Shown here: piece after piece, positions 1-4,776 of the stretch | How the letters are laid out: each line of letters starts with the position of its first letter | How positions within the stretch are numbered: the stretch's first letter is position 1 | Assembly (NCBI GenBank): GCA_938028585.1 | Contig: CALIZH010000188.1 | Span: 1 to 5,707 of the forward strand | Length of the DNA: 5,707 bases | Origin: an uncultured Actinomyces sp. | GTDB lineage: Bacteria > Actinomycetota > Actinomycetes > Actinomycetales > Actinomycetaceae | Reading direction: 5' to 3' | Notes under the pieces: model-generated | The model's input: the letters and a program-made list of their open reading frames with translations, nothing else | What the model was told of the DNA's origin: nothing | Database searches by the model: none | Program-made: the position numbers and the translations under genes

Positions 1-394
1 CAGTATCAGGTTGGGAGACTAGGAGGTTATCCGTGTCGACGCCCAGAGCGCGCGCATAGACGGGGTCAAGTGCGTGTTCCGCGTCGATGAATGCAGCGTT
101 TCCGCCTGCTTTTTGCGCGCTGGCAACTGCATGAAGCGCAACGGTCGTCTTACCAGAGGATTCAGGGCCATAGATTTCAATGACGCGCCCACGAGGCAGA
201 CCGCCAATTCCGAGAGCAACATCAAGAGCCAGAGAACCAGTGGGGATCACCTGCACCGGGGGACGAGAATCATCTCCCAGTCGCATGACAGAACCCTTAC
301 CAAACTGCTTATCGATCTGAGAGAGCGCGAGCTCTAAAGCCTTATTTCGGTCCCCATTCGCTGATGAAGAGGAACCCTTTCGAGCTACTGCCAT
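1..394 (-). CDS. recA: RecA recombinase, N-terminal part (3' end beyond window)
   Basis: RecA is the ATP-dependent strand-exchange protein of homologous recombination and the coprotease that triggers LexA cleavage in the SOS response. The window holds the first 131 codons. The N-terminal helix region reads KALELALSQIDKQFGKGSVM, followed by the RPP..VIPTGSLALD segment. The Walker A motif GPESSGKT lies at residues 76-83 (K82, equivalent to E. coli K72). DAEHALDP follows, with E106 matching the catalytic glutamate E96 of E. coli. The ATG at 394 is chosen because AAAGG sits 7 bases upstream and because the short variable N-terminus (MAVARKGSSSS) is normal for actinobacterial RecA. No frame disruption is seen in the visible part. 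The rest of the ATPase core, loops L1/L2, the C-terminal domain and any recX downstream lie outside. Identity is certain; whether the full gene carries an intein cannot be judged. Confidence 0.98.
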   Translation of the reverse strand, partial: MAVARKGSSSSANGDRNKALELALSQIDKQFGKGSVMRLGDDSRPPVQVIPTGSLALDVALGIGGLPRGRVIEIYGPESSGKTTVALHAVASAQKAGGNAAFIDAEHALDPVYARALGVDTDNLLVSQPDT

Positions 395-400
395 GGTGAT

Positions 401-407
401 ACCTTTC
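401..407 (-). promoter_or_regulatory. Ribosome binding site of recA
   Basis: On the minus strand the sequence GAAAGGT precedes the recA ATG, with AAAGG 7 bases from the start codon. This supports the ATG at 394 as the start. Confidence 0.7.
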
Positions 408-451
408 GTCGAAGCCTCTCCGGCCACTGTTCATCTGGTCTATGCAGCAGA

Positions 452-466
452 TCCCCTCTCCGGGGA
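452..466 (-). repeat. Small GC hairpin in the recA leader
   Basis: The minus strand reads TCCCC-GGAGA-GGGGA, a perfect 5-bp stem with a 5-base purine loop, 58 bases before the recA start codon. No U-tract follows, so it is not a classical terminator. In a transcript starting near 548 it would lie in the 5' untranslated region. A role in mRNA folding is possible but unproven. Confidence 0.4.
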
Positions 467-506
467 CTACTCAGTGAAGATATGCTCGACCACAGGCATT
501 TGCGAG

Positions 507-533
507 CAGTTTTCCGTATCTGTGGAAAAACTG
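507..533. repeat. Imperfect inverted repeat in recA control region
   Basis: CAGTTTTCC (507-515) is the inverse of GGAAAAACTG (524-533) except for one extra base, with an 8-base spacer. The arms are A+T-rich, unlike the flanking genes. It shares bases 524-527 with the repeat at 519-557, so the two structures cannot form at once. It lies just downstream of the predicted recA transcription start. It may be a protein site or an RNA hairpin; function unknown. Confidence 0.45.
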
Positions 534-557
534 TTCACACTTCACTTCTTCCACAGA
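519..557. repeat. Perfect 9-bp inverted repeat with DnaA-box-like arms
   Basis: TCTGTGGAA (519-527) and TTCCACAGA (549-557) are exact inverse copies separated by 21 bases. Each arm contains a DnaA-box-like 9-mer: TTTTCCACA on the minus strand at 521-529, which fits the E. coli consensus TTWTNCACA, and TCTTCCACA on the plus strand at 547-555, with one mismatch to it. The repeat spans the predicted transcription start of recA, so a protein bound there could affect initiation. That the arms are real DnaA sites is inference only. Confidence 0.45.
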
Positions 558-583
558 ATAAATGGAACAAATGTTCGATGCAT
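555..583 (-). promoter_or_regulatory. Candidate recA promoter overlapping the SOS box
   Basis: On the minus strand TATTCT (560-555) resembles a sigma-70-type -10 element (TANNNT). At 17-base spacing the -35 position reads ATGCAT (583-578), which is weak. A TCGACA that fits -35 better (588-583) is 22 bases away, too far for a normal spacer. The SOS box fills the spacer, so bound LexA would block RNA polymerase. Initiation near 548 would give a leader of about 150 bases. A second promoter in that leader, as known in mycobacterial recA, cannot be excluded; I saw no clear match to the LexA-independent mycobacterial recA motif. Confidence 0.4.
564..577. promoter_or_regulatory. LexA (SOS) box of recA
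   Basis: The plus strand reads GGAACAAATGTTCG; the minus strand reads CGAACATTTGTTCC. It matches the actinobacterial/Gram-positive LexA operator CGAAC-N4-GTTCG at all but one outer base, and the inner GAAC-N4-GTTC palindrome is perfect. It lies 19 bases after the stop codon of the DUF3046 gene and 170 bases before the recA start. LexA repression of recA, relieved by DNA damage, is the expected function. No second full GAAC-N4-GTTC site was noticed elsewhere in the window. Confidence 0.85.
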
Positions 584-595
584 GTCGACACGCCA

Positions 596-844
596 TTAGG
601 AGCGCTTCGAACGACGAATCTTCTCACGCTCTTTCGCATCAAGACGATGAACCCAGCGCACGGCCTCGTCTGCATCACTTTCACGAAGCAACTCAGACCA
701 GACCATATCCGGCGAAACTCCCCTATCAAGGGCCTCCACGCAGGTTCCCCGCAGCGAAGGTAAATATAAGTCAGCCGTCAATGAGCGTCCAAGGGTAGCC
801 CCATAGACGTCATCGACGGCATCCCAAAATTCAGAGAGAGTCAC
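596..844 (-). CDS. DUF3046 family protein (82 aa)
   Basis: This is a small protein of the actinobacterial DUF3046 family, which is typically encoded just upstream of recA and has no established function. The N-terminus MTLSEFWDAVDDVYG followed by a second amphipathic part (SLRGTCVEALDRGVSPDMVWSELL) has the family's usual layout: an EFW motif, a central ..T..EAL..GV segment, then a VW motif near residues 48-49. The tail (residues about 57-82: EAVRWVHRLDAKEREKIRRSKRS) is strongly basic and may be a lineage-specific extension. The start is a GTG at 844 that overlaps the clgR stop as GTGA. No Shine-Dalgarno sequence precedes it, so translation is probably coupled to clgR. The gene would share the ClgR-controlled transcript. 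No membrane segment or catalytic motif is visible. Family assignment rests on motif memory and synteny. Confidence 0.85.
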   Translation of the reverse strand: MTLSEFWDAVDDVYGATLGRSLTADLYLPSLRGTCVEALDRGVSPDMVWSELLRESDADEAVRWVHRLDAKEREKIRRSKRS

Positions 845-1260
845 GAGATCAGGGTGACCGGGACCAGATTCTCAGGAACAGTGTCTGGAACAACAGTTCC
901 ATCCAGGACAGCCATACGCTCAGAAACCTCACGCAGGATGTACCACAGCGGCACGCCCAGGGCCTCGCTAATCGCGTCAAGAAGTTCAGATGACGCTTCC
1001 TTCTGCCCACGCTCAACCTCGGAAAGATAACCCAAGGAGACCTGAGCCTCGGAAGAAACTTCTCGCAAAGTACGCCCCTGCTTACGGCGAATCTCACGCA
1101 AAACATCGCCAATTTCAGTGCGCAGCAACGGAGCGGCTGCACGATCATGAGCGGGGCGATTCATAGCTTGACGATAACCCGCCGCCAGCGCCTTCTGCAT
1201 GGCCAGCTCATTCAGTGGACGTACAGAACTCGGGATATTGTTCTTCTGCTTCTTCATCAT
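841..1260 (-). CDS. clgR: ClgR-like XRE-family transcriptional regulator
   Basis: ClgR activates clp protease, and in some species lon and repair or envelope-stress genes, in actinobacteria. The 139-residue protein has an XRE/Cro-type helix-turn-helix at about residues 48-105. Its core GRTLREVSSEAQVSLGYLSE followed by VERGQKEASSELLDAI is the segment most typical of ClgR. A short tail follows (about 106-139) that ends in VTLIS and lacks the terminal alanines linked to Clp-dependent turnover of Streptomyces ClgR. The start at ATG 1260 (an adjacent ATG at 1257 is equivalent) is supported by AGGAAG 3-9 bases upstream. It gives about 45 residues before the HTH, longer than the mycobacterial protein. 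An internal ATG at 1164 (MNRPAHDR...) would give the short form but has no Shine-Dalgarno sequence. An operator-like palindrome upstream suggests autoregulation, and the stop overlaps the DUF3046 start. Confidence 0.88.
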   Translation of the reverse strand: MMKKQKNNIPSSVRPLNELAMQKALAAGYRQAMNRPAHDRAAAPLLRTEIGDVLREIRRKQGRTLREVSSEAQVSLGYLSEVERGQKEASSELLDAISEALGVPLWYILREVSERMAVLDGTVVPDTVPENLVPVTLIS

Positions 1261-1263
1261 GTT

Positions 1264-1269
1264 CTTCCT
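1264..1269 (-). promoter_or_regulatory. Ribosome binding site of clgR (decides start)
   Basis: AGGAAG on the minus strand lies 3 bases (AGGA core 5 bases) before the first of two adjacent ATG codons and 6-8 bases before the second. It is the only good site near any candidate clgR start, so it favours the 139/138-residue form over a start at 1164. Confidence 0.65.
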
Positions 1270-1310
1270 AACGTCTGAACGACCCTGCCTATTCCCACCA
1301 TACACGAGGG

Positions 1311-1338
1311 ATTTAAAACTTGCGCCTACATCACTCAA
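1311..1338 (-). promoter_or_regulatory. Candidate clgR promoter
   Basis: On the minus strand TTGAGT (1338-1333) and TTAAAT (1316-1311) are separated by 16 bases, each matching four of six consensus positions. Initiation would fall near 1304 and give a leader of about 44 bases. The ClgR-type palindrome would then be centred near -45, directly abutting the -35 element. An alternative -10 is TATGGT (1302-1297), which has a poor -35 and would put the palindrome near -59. Both layouts are compatible with activator control; the choice is uncertain. Confidence 0.35.
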
Positions 1339-1340
1339 CT

Positions 1341-1357
1341 TTGCGCTCAAGGCGCAA
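1341..1357. promoter_or_regulatory. ClgR-type operator palindrome
   Basis: TTGCGC-TCAAG-GCGCAA is a perfect 6-5-6 palindrome. Its core CGCTCAAGGCG (1344-1354) fits the CGCY-NNN-RGCG core of published actinobacterial ClgR sites. It sits 6 bases after the pgsA stop and 80 bases before the clgR start, so autoregulation of clgR is the natural reading. An extra half-site TTGCGCC lies at 1320-1326, exactly 21 bases (about two helical turns) from the first arm. Confidence 0.65.
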
Positions 1358-1363
1358 CTGTAA

Positions 1364-2008
1364 TTACGCCTCGTTTTGAGGCTCAGGATCACGAACCTCA
1401 CGGGCAAGAACGAAGCCCTCACGCACGTACGCAATACCCGACCAAAGAGTCGCAGCAAGCGCAGCACCCGCAACACACAAAGCCGACATTAAGGCAACCG
1501 ACGCCCACCCGCGATTGGCAGGATTGAGGACGTAGAAATAATCCCACGGAATCAAGAGAAGGAAAATAGCCAAGACCTGAAGAACGGTCTTAATTTTTCC
1601 GGATTGCGAGGCCGAAACCACAATCCCCCGCCGCAGGAAGAATGCGCGCATGACAGTGATTCCCAATTCGCGGATTGCCACAAGGATCGTGAACCACCAC
1701 GGAAGAACTCCCTGAATACTCAAAATAATGAACGCGCTGAGTGTGAGAGCCTTATCTGCTAGAGGATCGACGACACGACCGAAATCAGTGACCAAACCGT
1801 AGGCGCGCGCAATTTTTCCATCGAGCTGATCGGTTGCAGCAGCAACACAAAACACCAGCAAAGCCCACCACTGCGCGCTCCAGGTGTCCACAAACTTCAA
1901 GTAGATGAATACGGGGACTAGCAGCAGGCGAAAAACCGTGAGCGCATTGGGCACATTGATCGTAGAGACCTTCGTATAGCGTTCAACACGCGACACGTGA
2001 GTAGCCAC
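1364..2008 (-). CDS. pgsA: CDP-diacylglycerol-glycerol-3-phosphate 3-phosphatidyltransferase
   Basis: This integral membrane enzyme of the CDP-alcohol phosphatidyltransferase family most likely forms phosphatidylglycerophosphate from CDP-diacylglycerol and glycerol-3-phosphate, the first committed step to phosphatidylglycerol and cardiolipin. The family signature is complete in residues 60-85: D60-x2-D63-G64-x2-A67-R68-x8-G77-x3-D81-x3-D85. The N-terminal NVPNALTVFRLLLVPVF segment is typical of PgsA. Hydrophobic stretches lie near residues 22-39, 45-60, 88-110, 141-160 and 168-195. At 214 residues the length is slightly above the usual, because of a charged C-terminal tail (REVRDPEPQNEA). The GTG start at 2008 is supported by AAAGGGG 6 bases upstream. 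The gene begins 18 bases after the ftsK stop and is almost surely co-transcribed with it. Substrate (glycerol-phosphate rather than inositol-phosphate) is inferred from the sequence style and synteny. Confidence 0.93.
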   Translation of the reverse strand: MATHVSRVERYTKVSTINVPNALTVFRLLLVPVFIYLKFVDTWSAQWWALLVFCVAAATDQLDGKIARAYGLVTDFGRVVDPLADKALTLSAFIILSIQGVLPWWFTILVAIRELGITVMRAFFLRRGIVVSASQSGKIKTVLQVLAIFLLLIPWDYFYVLNPANRGWASVALMSALCVAGAALAATLWSGIAYVREGFVLAREVRDPEPQNEA

Positions 2009-2014
2009 GACTTG

Positions 2015-2021
2015 CCCCTTT
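2015..2021 (-). promoter_or_regulatory. Ribosome binding site of pgsA (supports GTG start)
   Basis: AAAGGGG on the minus strand is 6 bases before the GTG at 2008. It lies in the 18-base gap after the ftsK stop codon and decides the start in the absence of a nearby ATG. Confidence 0.7.
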
Positions 2022-2026
2022 GCTTC

Positions 2027-4705
2027 TTAGCGCCCGGTCAACTGCCAGGCGTCTTCATTCTCTTCAGGCTCTTCATCGACCCAGTCGGTCCGACCACCAA
2101 AATCATGTCCGGAGTAAGGATCCGAGGAAGCTGTATCCCCATCGTACCCGTTTAAAGGAGCCTTAGAGGACTGGTCAGCAAAATTCGACGAAGAAACTTC
2201 CTGTTGCTGAGTAGGTGCAGCTGCGGGTTCAGGCGCACTCTCTCCCCTAAGCATGGCCAAAATTTCGGGGAGCTGTTCGGGAGTCACCAATACCTGGCGC
2301 GCTTTCGAACCCTCAGAAGGACCAACAATCTCACGCGATTCCAGAAGGTCCATCAGGCGACCTGCTCGCGCAAAACCAACGCGAAGCTTTCGCTGCAGCA
2401 TCGAGGTCGAACCCAGCTGAGTTGAAATAACCAGCTCAGCTGCTGCCAAGAGATCATCAAGATCATCACCAATGTCCTCGGCAACCTTTGCGGTCTTCGC
2501 GGGGGCAAGAACATCCGGACGGTACTGTGCCTGCATCTGTTCTTTAACGTGGGAAACGATCGAATGAATTTCAGATTCAGTAACCCAGGCACCTTGAACA
2601 CGCATCGGTTTACTTGCGCCAGAAGGAAGGTACAAGGCGTCACCTTGACCGATGAGCTTCTCCGCACCAGGCTGATCCAAAATCACTCGAGAGTCAGCCA
2701 AAGATGAGGTCGCGAATGCCAAACGCGAAGGAATATTCGCTTTGATCAAGCCGGTGACAACATCAACCGAAGGACGCTGGGTTGCAAGGACGAGGTGAAT
2801 ACCAGCTGCGCGCGCAAGCTGGGTAATACGCTGAACCGAAGCTTCAACATCGCGCGGGGCAACCATCATCAGGTCCGCGAGCTCATCGACAACGACCAGC
2901 AAGTAGGGATAGGGTCGCAATTCGCGATTAAGACCCGGAAGAGCCTTCACTTGGCCTGCAGACACAGCCTTGTTGAAATCATCAACATGCTTAAATCCGT
3001 ATGTCGCAAGATCGTCGTAGCGCGCGTCCATTTCCTTCACGACCCACTCAAGCGCTTCAGCGGCCTTCTTTGGATCGGTGATAATCGGGGAAATCAGGTG
3101 CGGAATACCCTCGTAGATCGTCAATTCGACTCGCTTGGGATCGACCAGGATCATGCGAACCTGCGAAGGTGTCGCACGCATCATGATCGAGGTAATCATC
3201 GAATTCACGAATGACGACTTACCGGAACCAGTCTGGCCAGCAACCAGAAGGTGCGGGGTCTTCGCTAGGTTGGTAACGACGTAGCCACCTTCAACATCCT
3301 TACCAACACCGACAACCAAGGGATGCTGGTTACGCTGAGCTGCGCCAGAGCGAAGAACATCTCCCAGCGCGACAGTTTCTCGGTCAGAGTTTGGAATCTC
3401 AATACCGATTGCCGATTTTCCGGGAATCGGCGCAAGAATTCGCACGTCTGCCGAGGCCACAGCGTAGGCAATATTCTTCGAAAGGTTTGTCAGGCGATCA
3501 ACCTTCACGCCTGGCCCCAAGGTCACTTCGTAACGTGTCACTGTTGGGCCACGAGAGAAGCCGGTCACTTGGGCATCAACATTGAATTCCGCGAAGACCT
3601 GACGCAAGGCCTGCACGACTTGGTCATTGACCGCCGAGCGAGTCTTATGGGGCGCACCGCGCACAAGAAGTTCGCTTGAAGGAAGCGTGTAGGACAGGTT
3701 CTCATCCAGTTCCGCTTGGAATCCACCTGCAGGCTCTTCAGTATGCGCAGGAGGTTCGGGGTCGACCTGATCCTCGATATTTTCGGTGACCGAAAGAGCA
3801 GGGACCTGCATTGCCTCCGTTGGCGCATCCATCGCTGAGGAAGCGGGCTGCCCCTCGGGAACATGCGGTGCCGAGGCCGGCATCACCCGAGTACGCTGCG
3901 TATCCACCTGGGAAGGAACGTCTTCTTGGGGCTCAGATTCCACTGCTCGGCGGAAGTGTTCATCGCCGTCATAGGAATCCAAGAAAGGATCATCGCCAGC
4001 AGCAAGGGAGCGGCGCGCTTCTTCACGCGCCCGCGCTGCCGGATCGCTTTCCTCTGGCCTCGTCCGCTTGGCAAGACGGTCAACACATTCACGGATCAAG
4101 GTCGGGACTTGCGCAACCTGCGTACGCGTCCCCAACAGGATCGAGTAGAGGAAAAGAAGAATCAAGAGTGCCGCCGCGCCCCACGACGAGAGCATAAGAA
4201 CCAGAGGCCGAGCAATAAACCAACCGAGGATTCCCCCTGCATTCTCGATCGAGGCCGCAGAGTCAAAAGCGGGGTTACCTTTGCTGACATGAACAAGACC
4301 GGTCAAAGAAAGGACAACACCAAGGCTACCTGCGACGCGGTGAGGCAAGGCTGAATTTCCTGAGCGGACACGGACTAACTCAACAGAGAAGGCGACCAAA
4401 ATAATGGGCAGAACGACGGAGAAAATCCCAACAAAGCCCGCTGCGCACAGGTGAATGAAATCCCCCGCTTGTCCCGAAATACCAAACCACTCACGCAGGG
4501 CAACTAGAACGGCAATCGCCATAACAATGAAAGCCAGCGCATCGCGTTTCACCTGAGCATCGGTCGCGCGCCATGCTCGAATCATCGCAAGAATGCCGCG
4601 TCCGATCCCGGAAAATACGCGCGCGAGAAGCCCCGGGGTCGCAGTGGACTTCCCGGCTCGTGATGAAGATTTCGAAGATGCTGAAGATGGGGATTTTCGT
4701 GCCAT
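2027..4705 (-). CDS. ftsK: DNA translocase FtsK
   Basis: FtsK anchors at the division septum and pumps chromosomal DNA to clear it and align the terminus for XerCD recombination. The 892-residue protein has a Ser/Lys-rich cytoplasmic start (1-24) and four hydrophobic segments near 56-72, 82-112, 122-141 and 157-192. A low-complexity acidic/proline linker follows (about 195-335). The motor has an alpha region near 355-455 (VTRYEVTLGPGVKVDRLTNL), Walker A AGQTGSGKSS at 489-498 with K496, Walker B LLVVVDELADL with D607/E608, and the LVLATQRPSVDVVTG motif at 638-652. The winged-helix gamma domain that reads polar DNA motifs lies near 750-815. An acidic, Gln/Ser-rich tail (820-892) ends in DAWQLTGR. 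Length is normal for an actinobacterial FtsK. The ATG at 4705 is the first possible start after an in-frame stop at 4747-4745, yet no Shine-Dalgarno sequence precedes it. Confidence 0.97.
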   Translation of the reverse strand: MARKSPSSASSKSSSRAGKSTATPGLLARVFSGIGRGILAMIRAWRATDAQVKRDALAFIVMAIAVLVALREWFGISGQAGDFIHLCAAGFVGIFSVVLPIILVAFSVELVRVRSGNSALPHRVAGSLGVVLSLTGLVHVSKGNPAFDSAASIENAGGILGWFIARPLVLMLSSWGAAALLILLFLYSILLGTRTQVAQVPTLIRECVDRLAKRTRPEESDPAARAREEARRSLAAGDDPFLDSYDGDEHFRRAVESEPQEDVPSQVDTQRTRVMPASAPHVPEGQPASSAMDAPTEAMQVPALSVTENIEDQVDPEPPAHTEEPAGGFQAELDENLSYTLPSSELLVRGAPHKTRSAVNDQVVQALRQVFAEFNVDAQVTGFSRGPTVTRYEVTLGPGVKVDRLTNLSKNIAYAVASADVRILAPIPGKSAIGIEIPNSDRETVALGDVLRSGAAQRNQHPLVVGVGKDVEGGYVVTNLAKTPHLLVAGQTGSGKSSFVNSMITSIMMRATPSQVRMILVDPKRVELTIYEGIPHLISPIITDPKKAAEALEWVVKEMDARYDDLATYGFKHVDDFNKAVSAGQVKALPGLNRELRPYPYLLVVVDELADLMMVAPRDVEASVQRITQLARAAGIHLVLATQRPSVDVVTGLIKANIPSRLAFATSSLADSRVILDQPGAEKLIGQGDALYLPSGASKPMRVQGAWVTESEIHSIVSHVKEQMQAQYRPDVLAPAKTAKVAEDIGDDLDDLLAAAELVISTQLGSTSMLQRKLRVGFARAGRLMDLLESREIVGPSEGSKARQVLVTPEQLPEILAMLRGESAPEPAAAPTQQQEVSSSNFADQSSKAPLNGYDGDTASSDPYSGHDFGGRTDWVDEEPEENEDAWQLTGR

Positions 4706-4723
4706 GGTAGGAAAAACGCTACC
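4706..4723 (-). repeat. Short hairpin abutting the ftsK start codon
   Basis: The minus strand reads GGTAG-CGTTTTTC-CTACC directly followed by ATG: a perfect 5-bp stem with an 8-base T-rich loop ending at the start codon. It takes the place where a Shine-Dalgarno sequence would be. It is too weak and too short to call a terminator. It overlaps the three-codon mini-ORF ATG-CGG-CGG-TAG (4730-4719). The 71-base gap to the upstream kinase gene holds no clear promoter; TAGCGT (4721-4716) is a possible -10 with no good -35. Confidence 0.35.
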
Positions 4724-4776
4724 GCCGCATGCCCGTGAAAAGGCTTAGGCACGCCGCGAAACCTCTTCCGACTGCG

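Noticed and set aside
74..337. Plus-strand open frame opposite recA
   Set aside because: It lies entirely antisense to recA, has no ribosome site, and its translation has no recognisable domain; the minus-strand frame is unmistakably RecA.
345..434. Minus-strand frame of about 30 codons from ATG 434 overlapping the recA start
   Set aside because: No Shine-Dalgarno sequence, out of frame with recA, and the overlap makes use unlikely; the composition looks random.
586..593. TGTCG near 590-586 (minus strand) as a LexA-independent PafBC-type recA promoter
   Set aside because: The required -10 spacing is not met: the next suitable TANNNT starts 30 bases downstream.
393..763. Plus-strand open frames across the recA control region and DUF3046
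   Set aside because: They have no ribosome sites or family resemblance and are explained by the open minus-strand genes and chance in the intergenic part.
1368..1382. GCCTC-GTTTT-GAGGC hairpin at the end of pgsA as a terminator
   Set aside because: Only a 5-bp stem, inside the coding end of pgsA and with no U-tract on the minus strand.
1261..1476. Extension of clgR upstream to an ATG at 1476
   Set aside because: The added 72 residues would run into the pgsA coding region and through the operator palindrome, and a good ribosome site marks the start at 1260.
4664..4690. Repeated GAAGAT-like units near the ftsK start
   Set aside because: They encode the Ser-rich N-terminus (SSASSKSSS) of FtsK and are explained by codon repetition in a low-complexity segment.
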